Shown here piece by piece: positions 1 to 11,303 of a stretch of 64,000 nucleotides of DNA. The notes below the pieces were generated by a model. It saw only the letters and a list, made by a program, of their open reading frames with translations. It did not search any database and had not been told where the DNA came from. The position numbers were made by a program, and so were the translations under genes. Position 1 is the first letter of the stretch. Each line of letters starts with the position of its first letter. Source of the stretch: Rhipicephalus microplus (Eukaryota; Arthropoda; Arachnida; Ixodida; Ixodidae); contig NC_134705.1 of the NCBI RefSeq assembly GCF_043290135.1, positions 55,529,271 to 55,593,270 of the forward strand, given 5' to 3'.

Positions 1-19
1 TTGTCACACTATTGAATGA

Positions 20-765
20 CGACTCGAGAAGATTTCTCTTGCCCCAATTTTGTTCCCGAGCTAGCGTTGTCTCATTACTGAAGTGGAAGGCATGTCCCGT
101 CGTCGAGCATTGTTCGACGAGTTTTGTCTTATAATATGTGGCATGGGTGGCTTTGGCAATGTCTCCTTAAATTTGTGCTCTTTGAGCCCTGTTAGTCACT
201 TCCTGCCTATTTCACTCATGCATGTGGTGTCTCATACATCACTGATCAGCACCTGCAGTCATATAATATAAAACGTGGTTGGCAAATTGTAACGAAGCCA
301 ATATCTGAGCAGGCTTATCAAGGACACCCAGAAACACATGCAGAAGGGAACAAGGAGTGTACGGCAAGAAAACAGAAAACTCACTGTTTTTGTATTTTAT
401 GTTGAAGGTTTTTCAGACTCTGTTGGAATAGCACTTTTCCACCGGGAAATAAAACAATTTCCAAGCCTCATTGTACCTTGGTAAACGTGCTCTCTAAGCC
501 CAAAGAGCACTTCTGCGAATGATTAAAACAGGGTTGTTCACAAGTTCCTGTGCGGTGGCTGCGACACCACTTCTATTGGCAAAACTGGCAGGAAGTGGTC
601 AATGAGTTTTAATGAATACAAAGGGGACATCACAAAAACCACGCATTCTTAGACAAAACTCATCAAACACTGCTTGAAATTGGGGCATGCCTTCGACTTT
701 CGTAATTCAATGACGCTGGCTCACGAACAAAAGAGAAGGAAGAGAAAGCTTGTCGAGTCGTGTTT
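20..765. repeat. Large imperfect inverted repeat (arms about 20-225 and 535-765)
   Basis: The reverse complement of about 535-765 aligns over roughly 200 bases with about 20-225. Shared blocks include GACTCGA, TTTCTCTTGCC-like, GAAGGCATG, GAGTTTTGTCT and CACTTCCTGCC, in the same order in both arms. The spacer is about 310 bases and shows no coding signal. The arms are clearly diverged, so this is an old structure: two opposed copies of one dispersed repeat, or a fold-back element. Short open frames here (for example 83-271) do not resemble a known protein. The left arm may continue before the window start. Confidence 0.6.
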
Positions 766-1937
766 AGGCCGTCGTGACCAGCCAGCGTGCAACAACAATC
801 ACGGCCTCCATCGGGATGAGTACACACATACGAGACAATCGGTGAATTCGGTCACTTCCACAGATTTGGTGCCAGTGCACACTGAGGATGCCACTCTCAT
901 AGGAGGCGAAGTGTCTGTGTGAATTCGTTATATTTTCTTGTGTAAAGTCGGAGTATATATTATAATTACTAAGGAGCAGAGTTTCATTTCCATGTTTTTT
1001 TGGCATATGTTCAAATCAATCCAGACAAAAAAGAACTGTTTATTCAAACAAAAAACAAATATTTATAGACTTGCTTTCTATCTCTGTGTACCTAATTGCC
1101 TCCTGAGGCAAAATAAACCTTCCTGCTAGGCATTCATGCCATGCGTTGACTACCGATAATCTACCATGCCTTAATTATACTATTACCAGTGAACTGTTTT
1201 CTTGGAAATTGTTATCTATGCGTCTCTTCTGTTTGGCTACACCACCTGTGTTAATTCAAGAAGCGCAACAGTTGACTAACAAATGTTCAGTTAGTAGTTA
1301 GCTCAACGAGTACTGCTCACTCTATCAGATTGCTCCTTTTAAATTTATATCATCAAAAAAAAACTTGACCCAATTTCATGCATTTGCCTGAAGTGATATT
1401 TCCCATATTTTTTAGATAGGATAAGCTTAGTTTTTTGCTCTACACTTTGTCGTATAAGATTAAAAATTTATGTACTTCCTCTTCATGAAGACATTGGATC
1501 AGTGGCTTCGCAGAGGCATTCCCGTGAATATGATGTTAAGCTGCAAAATCACAACAAAACATGGCTAGCTCACGTACAATGCCTAGCCTTCATTTTACTG
1601 CACGAGTCAACATTTTTCCTTATGCAAAGCAACAGAATGGCTGCATTTCACGACATTTCATTTACAACATACCGTCTCACTGACGCTCAAATTACTCTAA
1701 TATGCATCGCTATATAATGCCTCTGTCGGTGCTAAAAGCACACTGAACAAAAACAGGAAAAAAAGGCAAAAGCATCCAAATTCCCCTTGAAAGAAGCTTT
1801 TGTTCCAATAAACCATTTAATTTTAGTGTTTCTGAAGATCTGCCTGTTTTTCTTAACATTGCTAGCAGGCCACAGCTGCACACCAGTCTTTGTAAGGCAG
1901 CACCTTGATGGGCATGATGCCAGACGTCCCTGCGGCA
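766..1937. other. Unassigned non-coding stretch
   Basis: No domain, RNA gene, tandem array or splice-supported exon was recognised. The sequence is AT-rich with scattered homopolymers. Open frames are short and look like chance. Confidence 0.4.
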
Positions 1938-2200
1938 TATTATTATTATTATTATTAGATAGATTTATTTCCAGAAATACAAAGATTCTGGCGGATACCA
2001 TCGACTAAAAGCTGTTGTCAAACAGCTTGACGGGGTCGATGGTCCGTTACAAGGCATATGTGGCAAATGTACACAACAATATCTGAAATTATTGAAAAAC
2101 AATGTAAACAAAAATTCAATGCAGAAGAAGACAGGAAATCATACACAATTTGCTCTGACAAGTGAAACATAGAAAACAATAATAGTAATACGTTAAGTCA

Positions 2201-5038
2201 TCACATGTTAACAAAGAGAGTCCTGAGTTCCTTGGCTGAGAAGCACTTGACGTCTTTGTATTTATTTAAAATATGCGGCAAGTTGTGCTCTAATGATTGT
2301 AGCCTATAATTATTGCGAAATCTAGGAACATACCACATGTCACTGTTTCTAGTATTGGCGGAAGTGATTCTAGGTGTCAACGATGCAGTAGACGCAAGAA
2401 AATTATGAAGATATTTTTTAGAGAAATAGAAGGAATAAAGTAGGCGAAAAGTGTAAAGATGTTCTATTTTAATGATTCTATGATTTAGGAAAGCTGGCCG
2501 TGTTGTCTCTAAGAAGCCCATATTGTCAATGTGCCGAATCATCCTTTTTTGCAGTAAAAATAATTTCATAATGTTTGTTTTCCCAGTAGTCCCCCAGACT
2601 AAGCTACAATAACTTAAATGAGAAACGAATAGAGCATAATAAATGTTAAGTTTTGCTTTCGGTGGAAGAAGATACCTACATCTAGATAAAGCACCTGTTA
2701 TAGCTGACAGTTTTTTACAGATATTTTCTACGTGTTTATCCCAAGTAAGATGCGAAGAAAAAGTAACGCCTAGTAATTTATGTTCATCAACAATTTGAAG
2801 TTCTTTACCAGCAAATAATAACGTTTGTTGGCAAGTCAGAGATTTGTTTTTAGCGCGAAATAACATTACTTTAGTTTTTGTAGGATTTATTTTAAGGCAG
2901 TTAGCAATCGACCATTGAGATAACTTAACCAGTAGATCGTTGCATTGTCTTATTAATTTCTGTGAATCCGGACCAGAAACAAGAAGTGTAGTGTCATCCG
3001 CGTATATGATAAATTGAACAGAGGTGGTAATATTAGTAATGTCATTAACATAGACATTAAAGAGCAGCGGACCTAATACACTACCCTGTGGTACACCGTT
3101 TATTATGGGAAGAAAACATGATTTTTCGTCTCTTATGCAAACAGATTGTTTGCGATCAGTTAAATAAGACTCGAATAATGTTAATGGAATACCTCTTAGG
3201 CCGTTCTGTGATAATTTCCACAGTAGAATTTTGTGATTTATGCAATCGAAGGCTTTACTAAAATCAATGAAGAGCGCCAAGGTGAAAAGATTTCTCTCAA
3301 TATTTTTCAGTACATATTCCTTGAGTGTGAGCAAAGCGGTTTCCGTTGACCTGCCTTTACGGAAGCCGAACTGGGCATCAGATAGAACACTGTGTCTGTC
3401 AAAAAAACTTGAAACACGCGAAAAAATAATCTTTTCTAAGCCTTTGGAAAATACTGGAATTATTGAAATTGGTCGATAATTTGACGTATCATTTCTGTCA
3501 CCTCCTTTAAAAATAACAGTTACCCTACTCATTTTCATTTTTTCTGGGAAAATTCCATACTGTAAAGCCAAATTAAAGATGTGTGTTAAAGCTGGAGCAA
3601 TGTATTCTAATACATACTTCACAGGCTTTATCTGTATGTCATCTATATCGAGAGCTTTACTATTCTTAAGATTCTTAAATGTGGTAAATACTTCATATTC
3701 ATTAGTGGGATTTAAAAATAAGCTATTAGGAGTGGAAAGAAACGATGATGTATTTGGTGGAGCTTGTTGTGGCTGTTGTACCGCGCTTATGCTTGCAAAG
3801 TACTCATTAAAGTGATTAGCAAGTGCTAAACCAGAGATTTCGGTTTTATTGTGGATTAACTTCTCCGGCGCGGCAGAATGTTTCTCGCGACCAAGAACCT
3901 TATTTATTATGTTCCACAAGATATCAGGATGTTTACCCGTGGCGTCTGTAAACATACGCTCATGATAAGCAATCCTGGCACGCCTGAGTTGCGCATTCAG
4001 TTTGTTTCGATACTTTTTAAACATTATCAGCACCTCAGGCGAACGTGTAGCAAGAAAACTATGGTACAATTTATCTTTGTGTTTTATCATTTTAAAAAGT
4101 TCTTGCGTAATCCAGGGTTTTCTTATCTTTCTAGTCTGTCTCAATTTCTTGAAAGGAAAATGTAGATTGTAAATTTGCAGGAACGCAGAAAGAAACTTCG
4201 AATACGCGACATTTACATCACTTATTTCATATAAGAAAGACCAGTCATATTTGGAAATATCATGCTTAAAAAGATCCATGTTTTTCTCGCTTAAATCTTG
4301 TATTGCGAACACATTTGATTTAGAAAAAGTTTTTTTAGCATTCGCACAATACGTCATAAATACAGGGCAATGATCACTGACGTCTGATGTCACTGTTCCA
4401 GTATGCTCTACTACAGTGTCAATATTCGTAATCAGAATGTCAAGACATGTAGACGAAGACAGTGTTACACGAGTTGGGGTGTTAATTAGGTTGACAAAGC
4501 CACCAGAACTAAGTCTATGTGTAAAATCTACTGAGACAGCACTGTTTACAAGAAAATTTATGTTAGTGTCTCCCCCGCATACAAGTCTAAATTCGTTAGC
4601 AGCAACATATTCCAGTAAATTATCAAAGAAACTCATAAATTTGAAAACATTTCCATTAGGCGGGCGATACACCACCGAAATTATGTCAGACAAATGTTGA
4701 AGTGTTAACATTTCATAATCGCAAGTTGTTTTACAAAAATCTGCTAAGAGTTCATATTTTTGTCCTGATGCAATATAAATTGCAACGCCACCTCCACGTT
4801 TATCAATTCGATTTAAAACGTAATCTGCATAGCCATCTAGGTACAGCCGAGAATTGCTGTCCTGATACCATGTTTCTGTTAGCATGATGATATCGAACTT
4901 AAAACAGAACAGATTTAACAAGTTGCTAATATTTTCTTGTTTATTGGCTGCTGATCGAGCATTCAAGTGCAGCACGGAAGTACTGGAATTTTTCTGAAAG
5001 TGTAATTGATGCGGTAAGATGAAATCGTGATATTCCAT
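2201..5038 (-). CDS. LINE ORF2: APE endonuclease and reverse transcriptase (945 aa)
   Basis: One uninterrupted 945-codon frame. Residues about 20-240 form an apurinic/apyrimidinic-like endonuclease: LNARSAANK near the start, LTETW (metal-binding Glu), VYRPPNG, and SDHCPVF near 4370. These proteins nick target DNA. Residues about 470-740 form the reverse transcriptase, with NYRPISIIPVFSK, FIDFSKAFD (first catalytic Asp), GVPQGSVLGPLLF and YADD near 3000. The C-terminal part (WDKHVENICKKLSA, LSYCSLVWG) is the usual thumb-like region; there is no RNase H. The ATG at 5038 sits 8 bases after the ORF1 stop, so translation by reinitiation or a similar route is likely, as in other LINEs. All catalytic motifs appear intact, so this copy may be young. 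Clade assignment needs a tree. Confidence 0.93.
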   Translation of the reverse strand: MEYHDFILPHQLHFQKNSSTSVLHLNARSAANKQENISNLLNLFCFKFDIIMLTETWYQDSNSRLYLDGYADYVLNRIDKRGGGVAIYIASGQKYELLADFCKTTCDYEMLTLQHLSDIISVVYRPPNGNVFKFMSFFDNLLEYVAANEFRLVCGGDTNINFLVNSAVSVDFTHRLSSGGFVNLINTPTRVTLSSSTCLDILITNIDTVVEHTGTVTSDVSDHCPVFMTYCANAKKTFSKSNVFAIQDLSEKNMDLFKHDISKYDWSFLYEISDVNVAYSKFLSAFLQIYNLHFPFKKLRQTRKIRKPWITQELFKMIKHKDKLYHSFLATRSPEVLIMFKKYRNKLNAQLRRARIAYHERMFTDATGKHPDILWNIINKVLGREKHSAAPEKLIHNKTEISGLALANHFNEYFASISAVQQPQQAPPNTSSFLSTPNSLFLNPTNEYEVFTTFKNLKNSKALDIDDIQIKPVKYVLEYIAPALTHIFNLALQYGIFPEKMKMSRVTVIFKGGDRNDTSNYRPISIIPVFSKGLEKIIFSRVSSFFDRHSVLSDAQFGFRKGRSTETALLTLKEYVLKNIERNLFTLALFIDFSKAFDCINHKILLWKLSQNGLRGIPLTLFESYLTDRKQSVCIRDEKSCFLPIINGVPQGSVLGPLLFNVYVNDITNITTSVQFIIYADDTTLLVSGPDSQKLIRQCNDLLVKLSQWSIANCLKINPTKTKVMLFRAKNKSLTCQQTLLFAGKELQIVDEHKLLGVTFSSHLTWDKHVENICKKLSAITGALSRCRYLLPPKAKLNIYYALFVSHLSYCSLVWGTTGKTNIMKLFLLQKRMIRHIDNMGFLETTRPAFLNHRIIKIEHLYTFRLLYSFYFSKKYLHNFLASTASLTPRITSANTRNSDMWYVPRFRNNYRLQSLEHNLPHILNKYKDVKCFSAKELRTLFVNM

Positions 5039-5046
5039 GGTGGTTC

Positions 5047-5881
5047 TTAGGAAGTGGTTTGTGTGGTACCAGAAATAATTGAAGTAATCTTAGCAAGATC
5101 ACGTTCTTCCGAGATCTGCACAACATCACCACCATCATTTTCCCTTGCATAGATTTTTCCGTTGCTGCTCCATACAGATTTCCATTTGTGCTCATATTTC
5201 CTTTTCACTGCCATACCAAGCAGCCTCTTTAGTGATGGGCAAAGATGCTCGTTCACGTAAACGGGACAAGTGGATTCTAACCCCAAGTCTCTGTTTGTGA
5301 TCCTTGTTTTCTTTGCTTTTTTCAGAGCAGCGTCGCGTTTAGCTCTGGATTTAAACTGTACAATGATGTTTGTTTTCTCTGGGTTGCGAGTTGGAACACG
5401 GTGACAACACTCGACGTCAGATGAACTGATAGGCTCATGAATTGCCTTGCCTATTTCAGACAGAATAGTAGAAAGGTCCTCATTTTCTTTCTTGACGACA
5501 CCCTGGATTTCGAGGTTCGTATTTCGCGAGTATTGCTCCGAATTCGTTAGCCTCCTTTCAAGTTCTGATGCTTTTTTTTCCCAATGCTGCACATTTTGTG
5601 CGTAGTTCATCATTTTCCTTCGCCAGACTAGTATTCTTTGAAATTTCAGAAGCAAGGTTCTGTTTCAGTTCTTCGACCGATTCAAGCGAGAAGTCAATGC
5701 TCTGGCTCATCTGGCGTTGCTCAGTGCGCACATCCCGTATCTCATTCCTGAGATCACGCTCCAGTGATTCTTTGAAAAACTTGAATTCCTGCCTAATTTC
5801 TTTAAGCAATTCAGTCCTCATTTCTTCTTTGAGCTTCGCTAGTTCCTTAGCCATATCAATAAGCCTAATATTCAGTAACAA
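5047..5881 (-). pseudogene. LINE ORF1, coiled-coil/RNA-binding protein, one frameshift
   Basis: Two overlapping frames make up one ORF1. The first (5881 to about 5575; internal Met at 5854) is rich in charged heptads (LKEEMRTELLKEIRQEFKFF), a coiled coil. The second (about 5575 to 5047) holds the basic C-terminal region typical of LINE ORF1 proteins, with ELERRLTNSEQYSRNTNLEI followed by an RNA-binding-like stretch with VECCHRVPTRN and VYVNEHLCPSLKRLLG. The frames meet in a run of eight T on the + strand (5572-5579), so a one-base slip most simply explains the break; sequencing error cannot be excluded. The protein would coat LINE RNA and chaperone target-primed reverse transcription, by analogy with L1 ORF1p. 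Total length of about 275 residues is normal for such proteins. Confidence 0.85.
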
Positions 5882-5980
5882 GCGCGCAAAACAGGCAAAA
5901 AAATCACAAAATCAAAAAATTGAAAACTTGGCAGTGGTGACGACACCATATAAATGTAACTGTACAAAACTGCACTAACC

Positions 5981-6312
5981 TGTAGTGAAACAAGCAGCGA
6001 AATTCAGTAGAGTGTCTAGCAGCGTAGTCACCACTGCCAAGTGAAAGAACGGGTGGCCGGTAGTCTGTTTTTATAGCAAGGTGGTATCACAAGATGCCGA
6101 GTGATTGCCGAGTGCTGATGATAGGCCACACGCCTCCTGGTGGCAGCCAGTCCTAGGAAGATCGTTCAGTGCTTTCGCTGACCACGGCGATTGCACGTGT
6201 TGAAGATCGCTTCTTCCGTCGGTATGCAGCTCCGGTTCAAACGGCTATCTGTAGTGAAACAAGCAGCGAAATTCAGTAGAGTGTCTAGCAGCGTAGTCAC
6301 CACTGCCAAGTG
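5981..6312 (-). repeat. Exact 63-bp direct repeat at the 5' end of the LINE (5981-6043 and 6250-6312)
   Basis: The 63 bases at 5981-6043 recur without mismatch at 6250-6312, offset 269 bases. On the - strand both begin with CACTTGGCAGTGGTGACTAC. Downstream of the shared block the copies diverge at once: one continues CACTACAG then GTTAGT, the other CACTACAG then ATAGCC. A further inverted match to the block start lies at about 5930-5945. This fits tandem 5' UTR promoter monomers as in mouse L1, or a second partial insertion of a related copy. Confidence 0.75.
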
Positions 6313-9300
6313 TGACTTCCTTGTAAGCTTCCTTTCTGCTTCTTTCCTTTCTCCACCTCTGATTTACATCGTGCACTCTTCCTTCAACAGAAGTGCTAAA
6401 ATGGCCCCCTTTTCGGTGCTTTACTCTGCAGCCGGTAGCATTATTCACTGCCAGTGCTATTCATATTCGTTCTAGGAACCCTACAGGGGGAATGTAGTGT
6501 GTTGAGAGAAAAGAGCGATAGCTGGCGAGGTTTGCAAACCCGTTTCAGGGGATGTTAAATGTCGCCTCCTCTACTTGATCACGTGGCCACTAGATGTGGC
6601 AGTTTGTAAAAAAACACCAAAGCGGATCACACGCGCCCCAGCGCAACCTTTAACAGTGGACCCCTCTGCACATATACTGCGGGTGTTGCGCATGGTCCGC
6701 TTGATACTCACGTCGCTACATACATAAGCTAGCCGGAAAACTACTTTTTACTACTTCCTGGCTATCATTACACAAAGGCCATTTTTCTTGCCTTGCAGTG
6801 AGCGAAAAAATGGTGATTTCATGAACATGAACGGCGGAAGGAATTTGCCAGCCAAAACATTACTAGCCTCATGCATCGCTAAAGAGATGTATCGTTTGCC
6901 ACTTTCTTTTTCTTTCTCACATAGCTACGTGAAAACTTCAAGAATATGAATAGGGATCGAGGTGACATCGGTCATGATGTGGTGCAAGCGTGGTGAGGCA
7001 ACAGAGGGAAAGATGAGGTATAGCAGCGCAACATTCATACTTAGAGGGCGGTCTCACACTTACATACCCGAATGCAGTGCTCAGATTTAGAGAAACATAT
7101 GAGAGTCAAATATTTTGAGCTTTAAAACGAGTTCCGCTCCCACCGCAATTAATTTGTAAGACAGATGCAAATCGCACCCGCTTAACTTTGAACAACAAAT
7201 CTATTGATATTATATTCATGCATATTTCTGATACAAAAAGTGGGTATTTAATTTGATAAGCCTTAGGCAGTGTTCAATTCAGTGTGAAAAGTTAATAATA
7301 TTCGCGTGCGCCTACAAAATAAACAGCACAGTACACATGGTCAAGAAAATTTAGGGGCCTTATCAAACGCGAAAAGTGCTTGTCGCTGCCTACACAAGTG
7401 TTAATAAAATCATTGGTTAATATCATTGATCACCAAAATTTTTGAAATAATGACATCATCAAGTGACATCGCCGCTTGGTCTAAATTGGGCAGATCCCCG
7501 AGAAACTGACAAACCACATGAGGTGCAGAAAACTTTTCGCGAGAGAATACAGTCGACCGAGAAGCACAAAAGGATGGCTGCTTCAGCGTTCAAATCCTTC
7601 AAGACAAACGCATATGGGACCTTCGGAGTATTTTTGGGACCGAAAGTTTGCACCCCACCTGCGCACTTACTGACCTTTCACGAATGCGACGGTAAGCCTT
7701 TCAGAATCTGATCAGTTTAAGCACATGATACTACAGATATTTTCATTTCAGTTTTAGAACTGCAGCACAGTGGTGTAGTATGCGAAGTGATCACACGAAA
7801 CGATTGCTTCATTAGTGCTCACCTATGTGAGTACTCATAGCACTAGCATGTGATATGGTTATCGCGAAAACTCACGCACAGTTTTTTTTCAAGCTTCATA
7901 TTCTTTTGTTTCAAACTTGAAATTGCCTCCCCCACTCTTTGTGCTTTTACCATCTTGAGTGTCTGTATAGCACGCTAGTAGATTGGGACCCTTACGAGTG
8001 GAAGCTGCAAAGCCAGCCCGGGTATGGCATTTGTCATTTGGCAGGTGCAGGGAAATAAGCAGATCACACATTTGTGGCTGCACCCAGTGAGCACTCGAAG
8101 AAGTTCATTGGAGAAATACGCTTGAGTGTGTCGACATTTTCTGCGAATGTCTCATTTTCTAAGTGTCTATGGTGGCCGGTGCTGAGAGTAAATGCGTTAT
8201 GTTCCGCTATGATCAGTGAAGGCCGTGTGCCTGGAAAGTAATATATAACATGACCTACATGACCGAACAGATTATTTGCCAAAGCTAAGCTTTGCTAAAG
8301 GTAAATGGGGACCATCTTGTGTATTTCGTGTAGTTCAAGCTTTATTCCTGCTACGTCTTGGCTAGACCAGTCCCTGCCCGCTACAACAAGCAAATGGCAT
8401 CACATCGATGATCTTTGAGGGCACTATAATCATTCGCAATGTTTGTGTTACCGTAATTTTAGAGTAAGTATTACACTAGCAAACACATTTTTTATCAAAA
8501 AGTTGGCATGCTGAAAATATTGTTTCCAAACTTAGGGAAGTCGTCAAGACACTTGAAGTTTATATTGCTGCGCGTGGCTGGGAACGTTATAGAGCTCACG
8601 CAGCCATCCGCACTTTTTTTGCTGCAGTCAGAGAAATATGGCTCATTATTTCATGGTTTATATTATAGTTACTTCGCACATGCAAGTTTGTTTTCCACGA
8701 ACTTGCCCACAAACTATCCACAAACTTGTCAGTGGGCCCTTTTTAAGTCTGAAAAGCGCCTCTAAGAAGGTGACCGAAATCGGAACTGGGGTTCCGTAGC
8801 CTCTGAAGTTGTTTGCCACGCACTGGCAAAAAATCTCGAGGGCTTAGTATTTTTCAGGAATGCTTTGCAGACAATTCAAGCTATCTCTCAGTTAGCAACT
8901 GTCGCCACTCTGTGCAACGTTTATAGAGGATGCTTGGCCTTGTGAACTCCCCTCCTCTCCCAAGAAAAACAAAATGCGACGCGCGTCATGTCGCCACCCC
9001 TTCACATGGGCAGACTAGCCTTTCGAAAAAGGTCTAATGTTATAGTACCCTTCAACCAGTCTCACAAGAAACACACACTGCCAAACATTCCTCACCTCCC
9101 CGCGAAGAAAAGACCACCACGTAATGACCTACAAGTCTCAAAAATAGAAGGCAAGGTCAAGTTCTCTGTGTACTTCAGAAACGCTTCTGCTGTCCCCTGG
9201 CTACAAAGCCGAGCAGCCAAGCAGGCCCTGGAATCCTCGGCACAATTGCCAAACCATAAATGTCGCACGCTTTGTTCTCTTCTTTATTTCTGTCACGCTG

Positions 9301-10392
9301 TCCCTTTCTTTTTTTTTCAGCAGCCTCTTGGGGTTACATTGTGTATTGGAGATGTAGCGACTAAATTTACCCACTGGGCTAGACACTCATGTCTGAAATC
9401 TGGAGAAATAACCCACACGTTTTTCGGCGGCATAGTCCTCTTTAGCAGCATCACTTTTCACAAACGTCTGAACTGACACGAGAGAACTTCATGGTTCTTT
9501 TCACAGATGACGCCACCACCAAACAATGTTTGCAATATTTATTATTTGCTGAAAATCTTTTGATTCAAGCACTGCTACGCAAAGTTAGTGAGCACTTGTA
9601 ATTACAAAACATAACATAGTCCTGCTAATGTGCGACAATCGGGAATTAGCAATAAAAGGATAAAAAGTAAATTTGCACAAGCCTGGTAAGCAGAAAAATG
9701 AGCTGAGTTCACTCTGTCTTACATTTTTCTAATCAAGTTATGACAGTTTTCTCTGCATAGAAAGGCTTGCTGCTTCAATATTGAAAATTTCAGAGTTTCA
9801 TTTTGGACAGTTTTTCCACCTCGTGGGCAATGGCTGAACAAGTGGATCCATAAATTTGTGATCTCGAGCAGTTACTATTCATGAGCTATTTTTCAGAACG
9901 CGAAACAACATCGCATAGACATTAGGTACGCTGTAGCCTGGAATCCCATTCAATATTGCTCTACACACACAAAAAAAGTTATTCACTCATAAACCTACAT
10001 AATTCTGCTCATTTTGATTGAAGCCTGCATGACTTTTAGATTGCTTTACTGGCTACATTTTGTCATAGAAACCATGCATAATGCTTTGTGAAAAGGCTCA
10101 GGAAATTTCATTTATATATGTTGAACAGTTCTGCCACGCTTCCAGTGCAACATAGGCTTGTAGAGCAAAAGCACTAGTCTTTGCTCGCACTGTTTTAAGT
10201 GCTATGTAAAACCACTTCAGACTAGGCGACAATACTAGATCTCATTAGAAAGTGGAGAATGTAAGCTTTCTAATGCAATACAATTCACATCAATAGGCTG
10301 AGCGTAGAACGTCAGCAAACAGTGAATAAAATGCAGAGCGGGTACTACCGGAGTGGGACCACCACCTTAATAAATCATTTTGTTGGGCTAGT
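6313..10392. other. Unassigned, mostly non-coding stretch
   Basis: No known domain or element was recognised in about 4 kb. The longest open frame (8988-9476, 162 codons) has no signal peptide, domain or similarity I recognise, contains a poly-T-encoded Phe run and is probably chance. The first 170 bases may still belong to LINE 5' sequence. Scattered repeats cannot be ruled out by eye. Confidence 0.35.
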
Positions 10393-11303
10393 TGGTACAT
10401 GCTTACTTAATTCTAAAAAGATGCATACCATCGGGAAAGAAAATTGAGGACAGAACAAAAAGGGCATCACTAACAACTAACTTTATTCTCAGAAAATCAG
10501 CAAAATATATAAGCATGGTCTTTTGACTAGCATGTGAGGCAACCTTGCTCACGCACATTGCCTCACATGCTAGTCAAAAAACGCGATAATATTGACAACA
10601 AAAGAATAATGACAAAGAAGCCACTAAACGAAAAAATATTCGGAAGAATGAAATTCCCCATCACGCAGAGCAACAGGTGTAATACTAACATGCGTATCTC
10701 TCTTCTTTTTAATGTAGTATGCTTTCACAATTTTGCGTGCTAAGGTGTCATTACTCTTTCCAAGGAAGGATACACTGAAAAATCTAGCCTCACACTTGCA
10801 GCAACCACAATGTGCAGGAAAATGTGCCGGTGCCTGAAGGACAGAATTACGGAGCAAGAACTTCCTGTGAAAAAAAAAAACTTTTGGCATATTTGCCAGC
10901 ACATTCTGGCTTCTGCTAATGTGAGGCTAGGTTTTCCAGTGTATCCGTTCTAGGAAAGAGTAATGATACCTTGGCATGTGAAATTATGCAAGCATTCTAC
11001 ATTGAATAGAAGGCAGATACGCATATCAGTGTTACTTCTGATGCTCTGCTCGGTGGGGAATTTTTGTTTCTAAGAATCTTTTTTTGTTTAGTGGCTTTTT
11101 TGTCATCATTCTTTTGGGCTCCATCTTATTGCATGTTTTTGACTAGCATGTGAGGCAATGTGCACGCGCATGGTTGCTACACTTATGTATTTAGCTGATT
11201 TTCCAAGAATAAAGTTAGTTCCGAATGATGCCTTTTCTGTTCTGTCCTCAATTTTTTCCCCAATGGTATGCATCTTTGCGTATTTCAGTAAGTACTGTGT
11301 TAT
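10393..11303. mobile_element. Head-to-head pair of Penelope-like element 3' ends forming a 0.9-kb inverted repeat
   Basis: The left arm (about 10393-10830, - strand sense) and right arm (about 10887-11303, + strand sense) are reverse complements over some 400 bases. Both carry the same blocks: AGATGCATACCAT, AATTGAGGACAGAACA, AACTTTATTCT, GCCACTAAAC and the 20-base core TTGACTAGCATGTGAGGCAA. Both encode the end of a GIY-YIG endonuclease-like domain. The left arm reads HFPAHCGCCKCEARFF and ARKIVKAYYIKKKRDTHVS without a stop; the right arm has the same peptide with two stops. A Cys-His cluster followed by AR-E-V-EAY-IKKKG--CVS is what I recall for Penelope-like retroelement C-termini. Each arm then has a 3' UTR with an AATAAA signal. 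The non-matching centre is about 10830-10886. Confidence 0.7.
10520..10583. repeat. Short hairpin inside the left Penelope-like arm
   Basis: TTTTGACTAGCATGTGAGGC at about 10520 is followed after roughly 15 bases by its reverse complement, giving near-perfect arms of about 22 bases. The matching place in the right arm (about 11137-11160) has only one copy, so the hairpin arose in the left copy by local inverted duplication or is a variant of the 3' UTR. Confidence 0.7.

Larger units (their letters stand above)
1938..6312 (-). mobile_element. Nearly complete non-LTR retrotransposon (L2/CR1-like LINE)
   Basis: Read on the - strand this has a 5' UTR with a partly repeated segment (6312 to about 5882), ORF1 (5881-5047), ORF2 (5038-2201), a roughly 250-base 3' UTR, and a short TAA microsatellite tail at about 1938-1956. 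ORF1 and ORF2 are 8 bases apart. The APE endonuclease plus reverse transcriptase layout, the microsatellite tail instead of poly(A), and the RT motifs (QFGFRKGRSTETALL, FIDFSKAFD, GVPQGSVLGPLLF, YADD) fit the L2/CR1 side of the Jockey superfamily. Clade naming is inference. No convincing target-site duplication was found. It is the best preserved autonomous element in the window: ORF2 is open throughout and ORF1 carries one frameshift. Confidence 0.9.

Noticed and set aside
1787..2008. Small genes near the LINE 3' end
   Set aside because: Overlapping frames on both strands around the LINE tail, without any family signal.
8988..9476. 162-codon open frame as a gene
   Set aside because: No recognised domain, includes homopolymer-coded runs, no splice or promoter support, lies in unassigned DNA.
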